This document shows positions 15,454 to 27,078 of a stretch of 64,000 bases of DNA, in pieces; position 1 is the stretch's first letter, and every line of letters begins with the position of its first letter. This stretch comes from Microbacterium suwonense (GTDB lineage Bacteria > Actinomycetota > Actinomycetes > Actinomycetales > Microbacteriaceae): positions 3,099,982-3,163,981 of the forward strand of contig NZ_AP027728.1 of the NCBI RefSeq assembly GCF_030296555.1. The letters are read 5' to 3'. The notes below the pieces were generated by a model that searched no databases, was not told where the DNA came from, and saw nothing but the letters and a program-made list of their open reading frames with translations. A program made the translations under genes and the position numbers.

Positions 15454-17049
15454 TCAGCTGAACTGGTTCATCGTGTTGTGCGCTCCGCCGGCCTTCAGGG
15501 CCGCTTCGCCGGCGAAGTACTCCTTGTGGTTGTCGCCGAGGTCGCTTCCGGCCATGTTCTGGTGCTTGACGGTGGCGATGCCCTGCCGGATCTCCTGGCG
15601 CTGCACGTCACGGACGTAGGTCAGCATCCCCTCCTCTCCGAAGTAGCCCTTGGCGAGGCTGTCGGTCGACAGCGCCGCCGTGTGATAGGTCGGCAGGGTG
15701 ATCAGGTGGTGGAAGATGCCGGCGCGCGCCGAGCCGTCGCGCTGGAAGGTGCGGATCTTCTCGTCGGCGAGGCGGGCGAGCTCGGTGTCGTCGTACTCCA
15801 CGCTCATCAGCCTGTCGCGGTCGTAGGCCGACACGTCCTGACCCTGCTCGACGAGCTGGTCGTACGCCTGCTGACGGAAGTTCAGCGTCCAGTTGAACGA
15901 TGGGCTGTTGTTGTAGACCAGCTTCGCGTTCGGTACCACCTCGCGGATGCGGTCGACCATGCTGGCGATCTGCTCGACGTGCGGCTTCTCGGTCTCGATC
16001 CACAGCAGATCGGCACCGTTCTGCAGCGCCGTGATGCAGTCCAGCACCACACGGTCCTCACCGGTGCCCTTGCGGAACTGGTAGAGGTTGCTCGCGAGGC
16101 GCTTCGGCCGCAGCAGCCTGCCGTCGCGCTTGATGACCACATCGCCGTTGCCCAGCTCGCTCTCGGCGATCTCCTCCGCATCGAGGAAGGAGTTGTACTG
16201 GTCGCCCAGGTCGCCGGGCTCCCGGGTGACGGCGATCTTCTGCGTGAGGCCGGCGCCCAGCGAGTCGGTGCGGGCGACGATGATGCCGTTGTCGATGCCG
16301 AGCTCGAGGAAGGCGTAGCGGACCGCATTGAGCTTCGCGACGAAGTCCTCGTGCGGCACGGTGACCTTGCCGTCCTGATGGCCGCACTGCTTCTCGTCCG
16401 AGACCTGGTTCTCGATCTGGATGGCGCAGGCGCCCGCCTCGATCATCTTCTTCGCCAGCAGGTACGTCGCCTCGGGGTTGCCGAATCCGGCGTCGATGTC
16501 GGCGATGATCGGGACGACGTGGGTCTCGAAGCCGTCGATCTGGGACTGGATGAACTCTGCTCCGGTCTCGTCGCCGGCCGCACGCGCCTCGTCGAGCTGG
16601 GTGAACAGCAGGTCGAGCTCACGGGCGTCCGCCTGGCGCAGGAAGGTGTACAGCTCCTGGATCAGCGCGGGCACCACCGTCTTCTCGTGCATGGACTGGT
16701 CCGGCAGCGGCCCGAACTCGGAGCGGAGCGCGGCGACCATCCAGCCCGACAGGTACAGGTAGCGCTTGTTCGTCGACTTCAGATGCTTCTTGATCGAGAT
16801 GAGCTTCTGCTGCCCGATGAAACCGTGCCAGACGCCGAGCGACTGGGTGTACACCGACGAGTCGGCGTCGTACTCGGCCATGTCACGGCGCATGATGTCG
16901 GCGGTGTACTGCGCGATCTCCAGCCCGGTGCGGAAGCGGTTCTGCGCCCGCATGCGCGCAGCCGACTCGGGGTCGATGGCGTTCCAGCCGGAGCCATTGG
17001 CGTCCTTCAGCGCTCCGATGGCGGTGATGTCGTCCTGGTAGTGGGTCAT
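15454..17049 (-). CDS. aceA: Isocitrate lyase, long (531-aa) type
   Basis: Isocitrate lyase splits isocitrate to glyoxylate and succinate, the first step of the glyoxylate shunt. The 531-aa length, longer than the 430-aa E. coli form, and the active-site motif in DEKQCGHQDGKVTVPHEDF near residue 215 (KQCGH in place of KKCGH) place it in the long isoform class. Other landmarks are VPIIADIDAGFGNPEATYLL and YNNSPSFNWTLNFR. The start ATG has a GAAGGACATCAC ribosome binding site. aceB lies 28 bases upstream on the same strand, so they should be co-transcribed aceB-aceA-rraA, probably controlled by the divergent RamB-type regulator. Confidence 0.96.
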   Translation of the reverse strand: MTHYQDDITAIGALKDANGSGWNAIDPESAARMRAQNRFRTGLEIAQYTADIMRRDMAEYDADSSVYTQSLGVWHGFIGQQKLISIKKHLKSTNKRYLYLSGWMVAALRSEFGPLPDQSMHEKTVVPALIQELYTFLRQADARELDLLFTQLDEARAAGDETGAEFIQSQIDGFETHVVPIIADIDAGFGNPEATYLLAKKMIEAGACAIQIENQVSDEKQCGHQDGKVTVPHEDFVAKLNAVRYAFLELGIDNGIIVARTDSLGAGLTQKIAVTREPGDLGDQYNSFLDAEEIAESELGNGDVVIKRDGRLLRPKRLASNLYQFRKGTGEDRVVLDCITALQNGADLLWIETEKPHVEQIASMVDRIREVVPNAKLVYNNSPSFNWTLNFRQQAYDQLVEQGQDVSAYDRDRLMSVEYDDTELARLADEKIRTFQRDGSARAGIFHHLITLPTYHTAALSTDSLAKGYFGEEGMLTYVRDVQRQEIRQGIATVKHQNMAGSDLGDNHKEYFAGEAALKAGGAHNTMNQFS

Positions 17050-17077
17050 TGTGATGTCCTTCGTGATGGGCGGATGG

Positions 17078-18745
<1,668 letters not shown>

Positions 18746-18897
18746 GATCTTCTCCTCCGTGAGATGTCGGTCGGCACGGGCTGTGTCGAAAGCGGCCAGG
18801 TGGCTTGCATCCACTCTGTGTGAAGTTCCCGACGTCATGCGACCAAATCGAATGAGAAGTTTGATGAAATTTCTGTTTTTGTGACACACTGACTCCC
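18746..18897. promoter_or_regulatory. Divergent aceB/ramB control region with candidate operator
   Basis: This 152-base spacer is notably A/T-richer than its surroundings. It contains the imperfect palindrome AGAAGTTTGATGAAATTTCT (18855-18874; 7 of 8 arm bases pair around GATG). RamB of Corynebacterium glutamicum is known to bind A/T-rich sites containing AAAGTTTGCAAA-like sequence in acetate-metabolism promoters, so this is a good candidate for binding by the adjacent regulator. The match is by eye. Confidence 0.55.
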
Positions 18898-20348
18898 ATG
18901 ACCACAGCGGATGCCGCAGAAGACACCGACTCCCTCACGATCGGGCGACGGATCCGTCAACTGCGCACGGCGCGGGGGATGACCCTCGAGGAGCTCGCGG
19001 GACGCATCGACCGGGCGCCGAGCCAGCTGTCGATGTTCGAGACCGGAAAGCGCGAGCCGAAGCTCACCCTGCTGCAGAGCATCGCCCGTGCACTGGGCAC
19101 GACGATCGACGCGCTGCTCGAGGGCGAGCCCCTCGACGAGCGAAGCACGATGGAGATCGCTCTGGAGCGCGCGATGAGAGGGCAGACGTTCCAGGCGCTC
19201 GGGATCTCGCCGTTCCGCATCGCGAAGTCGATGCCGTCCGAGGCGTTGAGCGCCATGCTCGCCCTGCACGGCGAGATCGAGCGCCTGCGCGATGAGCGCG
19301 CCGCGACCCCCGAGGAGGCACGACGGGCCAATGTCGAGCTGCGGCACCTGATGCGCAGCCAGAACAACTACTTCGCCGATCTGGAGAAGCAGGCCGCCGA
19401 CATCCTCTCCGCCGTGGGGCATCCGGGTGGGCCGATCACCCAGCGCACGGCATCCGAGATCGCCGCCCATCTCGGCTTCACCCTGCACTACGCGCCCGAC
19501 CTGCCGCAGACCACCCGCAGCGTCGCCGACCTGGCCAACGGCCGGCTGTACCTCTCCAGCAGCATCCCCGCCAAGGGCGACGCCCGTGCGGCCGTGCTGC
19601 AGGCGCTCTCCAGCCGCATTCTGGGCCACGGCGAGCCGCGCAGCTACGCGGAGTTCCTGCGTCAGCGGGTGGAGACCAACTACCTCACCGGCGCCATCCT
19701 GGTGCCCGAAGCGCACGTCGTCCCGGTGCTGCAGGAGGCGAAGTCCCGACGGGCGATCTCCATCGAGGATCTGCGCGACGCCTATTCGGTGTCGTACGAG
19801 ACGGCAGCGCACCGGTTCACGAACCTCGCCACGCAGCATCTCGGCATCCCGGTGCACTTCCTGAAGGTGCACGAGTCCGGCACGATCACCAAGGCCTACG
19901 AGAACGACGACGTGAACTTCCCCACCGACCGGCTGGGCTCCATCGAAGGGCAGATGTGCTGCCGCCGTTGGACCAGCCGCGAGGTGTTCGACGTCGAGGA
20001 CAGGTTCAACCCCTACTACCAGTACACCGACACCGGCAACGGCACCTACTGGTGCACGGCCCGCGTGGAGCCCTCCAGCGAGGGCCTGCACTCGGTGAGC
20101 GTGGGGGTGCGCTTCGACGACACGAAGTGGTTCGTCGGGCGCGACACACCCAACCGCGGCGTCTCCAAGCATTCTGTGGAGACCTGTTGCCGCCGGGCGC
20201 CGGCAGAGCTGGAGGAGCGGTGGCGGGAGCAGTCCTGGCCGAACGTGCGCACCCCCGCACGCTGCTGGCCACCCTGCCCACCGGCGCGTTCCCGGGAGTG
20301 GACACCACCGACGTGTACGAGTTCCTCGACGCGCACGCACCGCGCTGA
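18898..20348 (+). CDS. ramB: RamB-like XRE regulator with ImmA/IrrE-type domain, frameshifted at the 3' end
   Basis: RamB-type proteins repress acetate-metabolism genes. Residues 18-78 are an XRE helix-turn-helix (IGRRIRQLRTARGMTLEELA, RAPSQLSMFETGKREPKLTL). The middle matches the short-chain fatty acyl regulator family with an IrrE-like segment, and the C-terminal region has a Cys cluster (GQMCCRRWTSRE, ETCCRRAP). The C run at 20252-20256 is one base short: adding C gives VRTPRTLLATLPTGAFPGVD and a stop at 20346-20348, 483 aa in all, close to C. glutamicum RamB. It is divergent from aceB-aceA. Activator or repressor mode is not shown here. Confidence 0.88.
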
Positions 20349-20379
20349 GCGCGCGGCTACGCGGTCGGGGCGATGATCT

Positions 20380-21866
20380 TCAGCCCGCCGCCAGCAGCGC
20401 CGCCCACAGCTCGGCGCGGGCGGGGAACGTGCCCAGATCCGTGCCCAGCAGCCGCGAGGCCTGCGCCACGCGCGCCCGCAGGGTGTGCCGGTGGATGCCG
20501 AGGTCTCGCGCGGCCGACTCGAACCGGGCGTCGTGCTCGAGCCAGACCCGCAACGTCTGGATGAGGCCCTCCTGTGCACGCAGCGGGGCCAGGCGCGCCT
20601 CGGCGATCAGTCGTGCCTCATCGCCGGAGAGCGCGCTCAGGATGCTCGAATCCGCGGTGGCCGCGTAGTGCGCGGCACCGGCCCGGCCGTGGCGCAGAGC
20701 CACCACAGCCTGGCGGTGCGCGTGCGAGAACGCGTCGTAGCCGGCGGGCTCGGAGACGCCCAGACGGATGCCGAAGCGCTCGGCGATCGCATCCAGCATG
20801 CCGGCGTCTGCATTCGACACGCAGATCGTCAGTCCTTCCGGCGCCTCCGCATCGAAGACCCGGGAGCCGGACAGTGACCGCAGTCGGTCGCCGAACTGCG
20901 TGATCGCGTCCGCCGGGGCGCCGTGTTCGGCGACCGCGACGAGCACGGGCGCCTGCGGCAGGGAGCCGAGCACCGTCCGTGCGAGCGCGGGGTCATCCCG
21001 GCGCAGGGTGACCAGCAGCTCGGATCGCAGACGTCGCCGATCCCGCGCGAGCTGCTCGTTCTGCTGCAGTGTCAGACCCGTCATCGCGATCGCCGAAGTC
21101 ACCACGGCCCGCGCCTCGGCATCCAGAGTGGCCGTTGCGACCGCGATCGTTCCGCGCAGGTTCCCCGTGGGGCCGAGCGTGAACAGGGCGAAGGAGTCCG
21201 GCCCGGCGGTGAGGGAGTCGCCGGCCTGATCCCCGCGCGCAGCCAGTTCGATCGTGCGCACCGACAGCTCGCCGATCCGGTCGGCGGGCACGCGCCCGGC
21301 CGGATGCTCATGGGCGAGCGCTCCGGCGGCGTCGAACATCCCCACCCAGTGCCCCAGGCGACGGGCCAGCTCGGTGAGCGTGGACTCCAGGGGGCGCGGG
21401 CGCAGTGCGGCGATGGCGAGTGCACGCTGTGCTTCGAGCGCCCACGTCCGTCGCGCATACGTCCGCGCGGCGATCGCCTCGGCGTGCGCGCGGGCGATCG
21501 CGATGAACGGCGTCAGGTAGGGAACCTCGAACAGGGGAGTGCGGCCTCGGCGCACGCCTCGACGAGCTCTGCCGGAACGCCGGCCCGGTGCACATCCGTG
21601 CCGAAACCCAATCCCCGCACTCCCCGGTCGTGCAGCCGTGAGACGTAGGCCGCAGCGCCGGTCGCGTCGTCGTCTGCGAACTGGCTGCCGGTGGTCAGCA
21701 GCACCAGGTCGTCGGCGAGGAATGGGGTGGGGTCGGCCAGGTCCGAGCTGTGCACCCAGCGCAGCGGATGCTCCAGCGCGCCGGCCGGCAGCATCCGCTG
21801 GTCCGAGATCAGCCGCAGCCGCAGGTCGCGCTGACCCAGCAGCGTTCGCAGCGTCGGTTCCTCCAT
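20380..21866 (-). CDS. PucR family transcriptional regulator, frameshifted
   Basis: The 495-aa corrected protein has the PucR layout. Residues 1-115 are the N-terminal ligand domain (MEEPTLRTLLGQRDLRLRLI, LADDLVLLTTGSQ). A central GGDEF-like region follows, and the C-terminal PucR helix-turn-helix is EHDARFESAARDLGIHRHTL. The frames join at the G run 21534-21537 (C run on the coding strand); one added base gives AEAALPLFEVPYLTPF. A longer open frame joining unrelated upstream sequence is an artefact. It is divergent from gabT-gabD, and several PucR proteins in actinobacteria and bacilli control purine or GABA catabolism, so it probably controls these genes. Confidence 0.88.
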
Positions 21867-21958
21867 GGCATCCTTGCTTGTACAGTCGGGCGAACAACTC
21901 GCCATAATCATACGATCCGGCGAATGCATTCCGCATCCGTCGGACGTACTCTCGCCAC
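21867..21958. promoter_or_regulatory. Divergent pucR/gabT promoter region
   Basis: A 92-base spacer holds GGCGAACAACTCGCC (21889-21903), a perfect 5-bp inverted repeat around ACAAC, followed by the A/T-rich CATAATCATACGAT. The dyad is a candidate operator for the PucR-type regulator. Binding is inferred. Confidence 0.5.
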
Positions 21959-23316
21959 ATGACCCTCATCGACGAGACCAGCACCACCCCCGCCGGCGGA
22001 CCCGCGCTCGAGCAGGTCCGTCGCCTTGTCACGGTGCTGCCCGGTCCGCGTTCGGCCGCGATCCTCTCCCGGAAGACCGATGCGGTCGCCGGTGGAGTGG
22101 CGCACTCCATCCCGGTCTCGGTGGTCGCGGCAGGCGGTGGTGTCGTGCTGGATGCCGACGGGAACTCGCTCATCGATCTGGGTAGCGGCATCGCCGTGAC
22201 CACCGTCGGCAACGCCCATCCGGCCGTCGCCGCGGCGATCGCTGCACAGGCCGCGCAGTTCACCCACACCTGCTTCATGGTCTCGCCGTATGAGTCGTAT
22301 GTGCAGGTCGCCGAGGCGCTGAACCGCTTGACTCCCGGCCGGTTCGCCAAGAAGAGCGCGCTGTTCAACTCCGGCGCCGAGGCCGTTGAGAACGCGATCA
22401 AGATCGCGCGCAAGCACACCGGGCGCCAGGCCGTGGTCGCCTTCGATCACGGCTATCACGGCCGCACCAACCTCACGATGGCGCTGACGGCCAAGTCCAT
22501 GCCCTACAAGGCCGGCTTCGGGCCGTTCGCCCCCGAGGTGTACCGCGTGCCCGGCTCGTACCCGCTCCGCGACGGGCTGAGCGGCGCCGATGCCGCCGCC
22601 CGCGCCCTCTCGCTCATCGAGAAGCAGATCGGCGCCGACGGCCTGGCGGCCGTGATCATCGAGCCCATCCAGGGCGAAGGCGGCTTCATCGTCCCGGCCG
22701 AGGGATTCCTGGAGGCCGTCGTGTCATGGTGTCGCGCCCACGACGTCGTCTTCATCGCCGACGAGGTGCAGACCGGGTTCGCGCGCACCGGCGCCATGTT
22801 TGCCAGCGAGATCTTCGGCATCGAGCCCGACCTGATCACCACAGCCAAGGGCATCGCCGCCGGCCTTCCACTGGCAGGGGTCACCGGGCGGGCCGAGATC
22901 ATGGATGCCGCGCACGCCGGCGGCCTGGGCGGCACCTACGGCGGGAACCCGGTCGCCTGCGCCGCCGCGCTCGCCGCCATCGACGCATTCGAGAACGACG
23001 GCCTCGTCGAACGCGCCCAGCAGATCGGTGCGATCCTGCGCAGCCGCCTCGACGCGCTGCGCGACGCCGACCCGCGCATCGGCGAGGTGCGCGGTCACGG
23101 CGCGATGATGGCCGCCGAGTTCGTCGATCCCGCCACCGGCGCACCGGATGCCGCACTCACCGCCGCGGTGGCCAGGGCGTGCATCGCCGAGGGCGTGATC
23201 GTGCTCACCTGCGGCACCTTCGGCAACGTCATCCGCTTCCTCCCCCGCTCTCCATCGGCGACGACCTGCTGAACGAGGGTCTCGACGTCGTCGCCGCGGC
23301 TCTGGCCGCTTCCTGA
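21959..23316 (+). CDS. gabT: 4-aminobutyrate aminotransferase, frameshifted at the 3' end
   Basis: GabT transfers the amino group of GABA to 2-oxoglutarate, giving succinate semialdehyde. The protein shows class III aminotransferase landmarks: LIDLGSGIAVTTVGNAHP near residue 63, FNSGAEAVENAIKIARKHTG near 138, IIEPIQGEGGFIVP near 238, the PLP-binding FIADEVQTGFARTGAMFA near 264, and the catalytic lysine in TTAKGIAAGLPLAGV near 300. The C run 23242-23246 lacks one base; restoring it gives RFLPPLSIGDDLLNEGLD and a 452-aa protein ending at 23316. It is followed by gabD and faces a PucR-type regulator. Confidence 0.93.
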
Positions 23317-23396
23317 CCACCGGCCGCCACTCGGATCGGGGGATGCGAGCGGCGGCCGGAACATCCCCGACACCTCCCAGTAAGCAGAAGGACTTC

Positions 23397-24872
23397 ATGA
23401 GCACCGCACTCGCACCCAACGAGCAGGATCTTCTCAGCCGCGTCCCCGCCGGGCTGTTCATCGCCGGCGAATGGTCCGACGCCTCGGACGGGGCGAGCTT
23501 CGATGTGCGCGACCCCGCCACCGGAGAGGTGATCGCCTCGATCGCCGATGCGACGCCTGCCGACGGCATCCGTGCTCTCGACGCCGCCGTGGCGGCGCAG
23601 GACGAATGGGCGGCCACCGCGCCCCGCACCCGCAGCGACATCCTGCGCCGCGCCTTCGATCTCGTGCAGGCGCACAAGGAGGACCTCGCGCTGCTGATGA
23701 CGCTGGAGATGGGCAAGCCGCTGGCGGAGTCCCGCGGCGAGGTCGCCTACGGCGGCGAGTTCCTGCGCTGGTTCAGCGAGGAGGCCGTGCGCATCCAGGG
23801 CCGCTACGGCAGCAACCCCGAGGGCACCGGCCACATGATCGTGTCGCAGCGACCGGTGGGACCGTCGTTCTTCATCACCCCGTGGAACTTCCCGTTCGCG
23901 ATGGCCACCCGCAAGATCGCTCCGGCGCTGGCGGCCGGCTGCACCGTCGTGGTCAAGCCCGCCGCCCTGACGCCGCTGACGACGATCTTCTTCGCGAAGC
24001 TGCTGGAAGAGGCGGGGCTGCCCGCCGGCGTCGTCAACGTCGTACAGACCTCGTCGTCGTCGAAGCTGTCTGGCCCGGTCATCGCCGACCCGCGACTGCG
24101 CAAGCTGTCGTTCACCGGATCGACCGAGGTGGGCCGCAAGCTCATCGCGCAGGCCGCCGACGGCATCCTGCGGGTGTCGATGGAGCTGGGCGGCAACGCC
24201 CCATTCGTCGTCTTCGAGGACGCCGATCTCGACAAGGCCGTGGACGGCGCGATGGCGGCGAAGTTCCGCAACATCGGGCAGGCGTGCACGGCTGCGAACC
24301 GCTTCATCGTGCACGAGGACGTCGCCGACGAGTTCGCCCGCCGGGTGGCCGAGCGGGTGCAGAAGATGAAGATCGGTCGCGGCACCGAGGAGGGCGTGGT
24401 AATCGGTCCGCTCATCGATGCGGATGCCGTGGCGAAGGCGCAGGAGCTGGTGGGGGATGCCGTGCAGCGCGGTGCCCGGGTGCTGGCCGGCGGCAATGCG
24501 CTGGACGGCGCGGGGACGTTCTACGAGCCGACCGTGCTCACCGATGTCGTCGCCGGCAGCGAGATCCTGCGCGAGGAGATCTTCGGGCCGGTGCTCGCCA
24601 TCGCGCGCTTCTCGGACGAGGCCGAGGCTGTACGCCTAGCCAACGACACCGAGTACGGACTGGTGGGCTACGTGTTCACCGAGAACCTCGCCCGCGGGCA
24701 CCGCATGATCGATGCGCTGGAGACGGGCATGATGGGACTGAACGTGGGCGTGGTCTCCAACGCGGCGGCGCCGTTCGGCGGGGTGAAGCAGTCCGGCATC
24801 GGCCGCGAGGGCGGCGCCGAGGGCATCCACGAGTACCTGTCCACCAAGTACACCCTGCTCCCCAACTCCTGA
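23397..24872 (+). CDS. gabD: Succinate-semialdehyde dehydrogenase (NADP+ type)
   Basis: The enzyme oxidises succinate semialdehyde to succinate, completing GABA entry to the TCA cycle. The 491-aa protein has the aldehyde dehydrogenase landmarks FITPWNFPFAMATRKIAPAL, KPAALTPLTT, the NAD(P)-binding FTGSTEVGRKLI, the catalytic Glu in MELGGNAPFVVFED near residue 263, and the catalytic Cys in NIGQACTAANRF near 300. It starts at ATG 23397 after AGCAGAAGGACTTC. It lies 80 bases downstream of gabT; a GC-rich inverted repeat occupies the spacer (CCGGCCGCC/GGCGGCCGG). A palindromic dispersed repeat follows its stop. Confidence 0.94.
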   Translation: MSTALAPNEQDLLSRVPAGLFIAGEWSDASDGASFDVRDPATGEVIASIADATPADGIRALDAAVAAQDEWAATAPRTRSDILRRAFDLVQAHKEDLALLMTLEMGKPLAESRGEVAYGGEFLRWFSEEAVRIQGRYGSNPEGTGHMIVSQRPVGPSFFITPWNFPFAMATRKIAPALAAGCTVVVKPAALTPLTTIFFAKLLEEAGLPAGVVNVVQTSSSSKLSGPVIADPRLRKLSFTGSTEVGRKLIAQAADGILRVSMELGGNAPFVVFEDADLDKAVDGAMAAKFRNIGQACTAANRFIVHEDVADEFARRVAERVQKMKIGRGTEEGVVIGPLIDADAVAKAQELVGDAVQRGARVLAGGNALDGAGTFYEPTVLTDVVAGSEILREEIFGPVLAIARFSDEAEAVRLANDTEYGLVGYVFTENLARGHRMIDALETGMMGLNVGVVSNAAAPFGGVKQSGIGREGGAEGIHEYLSTKYTLLPNS

Positions 24873-24879
24873 CCCGAAA

Positions 24880-24948
24880 GCCCGTCTATATGGCGCGTGT
24901 GCACGCGAATCGCCGCCGAAAGCGGGCCTAGGCGCCATATAGACGGGC
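24880..24948. repeat. Palindromic dispersed repeat, copy A
   Basis: GCCCGTCTATATGGCGC (24880-24896) and its perfect complement GCGCCATATAGACGGGC (24932-24948) form a 17-bp stem. It begins 7 bases after the gabD stop. Related copies lie at 44786-44851 and 55154-55222. It may terminate or stabilise the gabTD transcript. Confidence 0.85.
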
Positions 24949-24965
24949 GTGAGAGAGGAACCGAC

Positions 24966-26327
24966 ATGACCGATTACGCCGTCGTCAACCCGGCCACGGG
25001 CGAGACCGTCGCCAGGTACGACACCTTCACCGACACCCAGATCGAAGACGCCATCGCCCGCGCGGCATCCGCGGCCGGCACCTGGGCGGCGACCGCGCCG
25101 GCCGATCGTGCTGCGGTGATCCGGCGCATCGCCCGACTGCACCGCGAGCGCACCGACGAGCTCGCCGCGATCATCGTGCGCGAGATGGGCAAGCCCATCG
25201 CCGCCGCCGTCGGCGAGGTCGAGTTCGCCGCTGACATCATCGAGTTCTACGCCACCAACATCGAGCAGATCACCGCCGATCAGCAGCTCGCGATCCTCGC
25301 GGCGGGCAGCGCCGTCGTGCGACGCGCTCCGCTGGGCGCACTGCTCGGGATCATGCCGTGGAACTTCCCGGCCTATCAGGTCGCACGATTCGCCGCCCCG
25401 AACCTGGCGATCGGCAACACCATCATCCTCAAGCACGCACCGCAGTGCCCCGAGTCGGCCGCCGCCATCGAGGCGATCTACCGCGACGCCGGGCTGCCCG
25501 ACGGCGCCTACGTCAACGTCTACGCCACGAACGAGCAGGCGGCCACGATCATCGCCGACCCGCGCGTGCACGGGGTGTCCGTGACCGGATCCGAGCGCGC
25601 CGGCGCCGCGGTCGCCGAAGTCGCCGGGCGCAATCTGAAGAAGGTGGCGCTGGAGCTGGGCGGCTCGGACCCGTTCATCCTGCTCTCCACCGACGATCTG
25701 GATGCCGTGGTGCAGAACGCCGTCGACGCGCGGCTGGACAACAACGGCCAGTCCTGCAACGGGGCGAAGCGCTTCATCATCGTCGATGACCTGTACGAGG
25801 AGTTCACCGAGCGGTTCGTCGCCGCGCTCGGCGCGGTCTCGGCGCAGGATCCGACCAGCGAGGACACGGTGCTCGGCCCGCTCTCGTCGCTGGCCGCGGC
25901 CGAGCGCCTGCAGCAGCAGATCGACACCGCCGTGGCACAGGGTGCGACGCTGCTGACCGGCGGCACCCGCGAGGGCACGTTCTTCGCCCCGACCGTTCTC
26001 GCCGACGTCACTGCCGAGATGGACGTGTACCGCGAGGAGCTGTTCGGCCCCGCAGCCGTCGTCTACCGGGTCGCTGACGAGGATGCCGCCGTCGCCCTCG
26101 CCAACGACACCCCCTTCGGCCTGGGGTCGTACGTCTTCACGACGGATGCCGAGCAGGCCGAGCGCGTGGCGGACCGGATCGAGGCGGGCATGGTCTACGT
26201 GAATCTGGTCGGCGCCGACAGCCCGGAGCTGCCCTTCGGCGGCGTGAAGCGCAGCGGCACCTCCCGCGAGCTCGGACTGCTGGCAGCCGAGGAGTTCGTC
26301 AACAAGAAGCTCATCCGCATCGGCTGA
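24966..26327 (+). CDS. Aldehyde dehydrogenase, GabD1-like
   Basis: A second aldehyde dehydrogenase of 453 aa, shorter than GabD because it lacks the N-terminal extension. Landmarks are GIMPWNFPAYQVARFAAPNL, ILKHAPQCPES, VTGSERAGAAVAE, the catalytic Glu in ALELGGSDPFILL near residue 235 and the catalytic Cys in NNGQSCNGAKRF near 268. This pattern matches the actinobacterial GabD1/succinate-semialdehyde dehydrogenase group. It is separated from gabD by a palindromic repeat but has the same direction and may share the GABA pathway, or serve another semialdehyde. A GAGAGAGGAACCGAC ribosome binding site precedes the ATG. Confidence 0.88.
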   Translation: MTDYAVVNPATGETVARYDTFTDTQIEDAIARAASAAGTWAATAPADRAAVIRRIARLHRERTDELAAIIVREMGKPIAAAVGEVEFAADIIEFYATNIEQITADQQLAILAAGSAVVRRAPLGALLGIMPWNFPAYQVARFAAPNLAIGNTIILKHAPQCPESAAAIEAIYRDAGLPDGAYVNVYATNEQAATIIADPRVHGVSVTGSERAGAAVAEVAGRNLKKVALELGGSDPFILLSTDDLDAVVQNAVDARLDNNGQSCNGAKRFIIVDDLYEEFTERFVAALGAVSAQDPTSEDTVLGPLSSLAAAERLQQQIDTAVAQGATLLTGGTREGTFFAPTVLADVTAEMDVYREELFGPAAVVYRVADEDAAVALANDTPFGLGSYVFTTDAEQAERVADRIEAGMVYVNLVGADSPELPFGGVKRSGTSRELGLLAAEEFVNKKLIRIG

Positions 26328-26366
26328 GGCGCCTTCAGGCACCTGCCGAGCAGTCACACCACCCTC

Positions 26367-26405
26367 GAGCCACCATGCAGATCACCGCGATCTGGATGGT
26401 GGCTC
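26367..26405. repeat. Inverted repeat after the aldehyde dehydrogenase
   Basis: GAGCCACCATGCAGATC (26367-26383) pairs with GATCTGGATGGTGGCTC (26389-26405) with one mismatch around a 5-base loop. A partial third copy (CTGGATCATGGCTCG) follows at once. Probably a terminator for the gab region. The rest of the spacer up to 26502 shows nothing further. Confidence 0.65.
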
Positions 26406-26502
26406 GTCGTCTGGATCATGGCTCGCGGGAGAACCATCGAGGAGCGCAACGAATCGTGCTCATCCGGGAATGAACATGTGAGGACCTGGAAAGGAGAGCC
26501 AC

Positions 26503-27078
26503 ATGGACACTCTGGATGAGCGGCTCGCGTCGATGGCGCAGGCGCTGCCGGCGGAGGCGGAGAACGAAGCGCACCGGATGGCGCGAGCGACCGCCCCCAC
26601 GCGACGGAAGAGGGCGCGATGGATGTTGCCGGCACTCGTTGGCGGTGCGGTGGTGCTGACTGCGGGCACCAGCATCGGAGTGGCGACGATGTCGCATTGG
26701 GCGGGCGTCGAGATGCCGCTCGAGAATGTGCGCAACGAACAGCCGATCCCTTTGAACTGGGTCACGGAGTCCGGCCACTCGGAGCAGTGCCGCGCGTGGA
26801 TCGAGATCCGCAATCCCCAGGACGGTGATCGGGCTTCACTGGACGCAGCGATCCTCGCGCACAATTGGACCGGGTTGGGGCAGCGGATGTACGACGACGG
26901 CACGCCGGAACCCGACGATGCGGATGGCGAGGGGCGGGTCGGTGCGGGGCTGGAGCCCGTGCTGCGGGCGTTCGCGGAGGACACCTTCCCCGGCATCGCG
27001 TGGCTCAACGCCAATGCGGGGACGACGACCCGCGCCGTAGCCGCGACAGGATTCACCTGCGTGCCGGATGTCGAATGA
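26503..27078 (+). CDS. Single-pass membrane protein, putative anti-sigma factor
   Basis: The family is not recognised. The 191-aa protein has an N-terminal cytosolic part (MDTLDERLASMAQALPAEAE, then a basic TRRKRAR), one membrane helix near residues 46-65 (MLPALVGGAVVLTAGTSIGV) and an extracytoplasmic domain of about 120 aa with two Cys (SEQCRAW and GFTCVPDVE at the very end) that could form a disulfide. Its stop overlaps the start of an ECF sigma gene (ATGA), so the pair is co-translated. Size, topology and overlap suggest a membrane anti-sigma factor, but no ZAS zinc motif (HxxxCxxC) is seen. Start ATG has a GGAAAGGAGAGCC site. Confidence 0.65.
   Translation: MDTLDERLASMAQALPAEAENEAHRMARATAPTRRKRARWMLPALVGGAVVLTAGTSIGVATMSHWAGVEMPLENVRNEQPIPLNWVTESGHSEQCRAWIEIRNPQDGDRASLDAAILAHNWTGLGQRMYDDGTPEPDDADGEGRVGAGLEPVLRAFAEDTFPGIAWLNANAGTTTRAVAATGFTCVPDVE

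Noticed and set aside
20380..22419. A 679-aa fused minus-strand protein including PucR
   Set aside because: The N-terminal 240 residues are out-of-frame translation across gabT; the true PucR N-terminus is in another frame from 21866.
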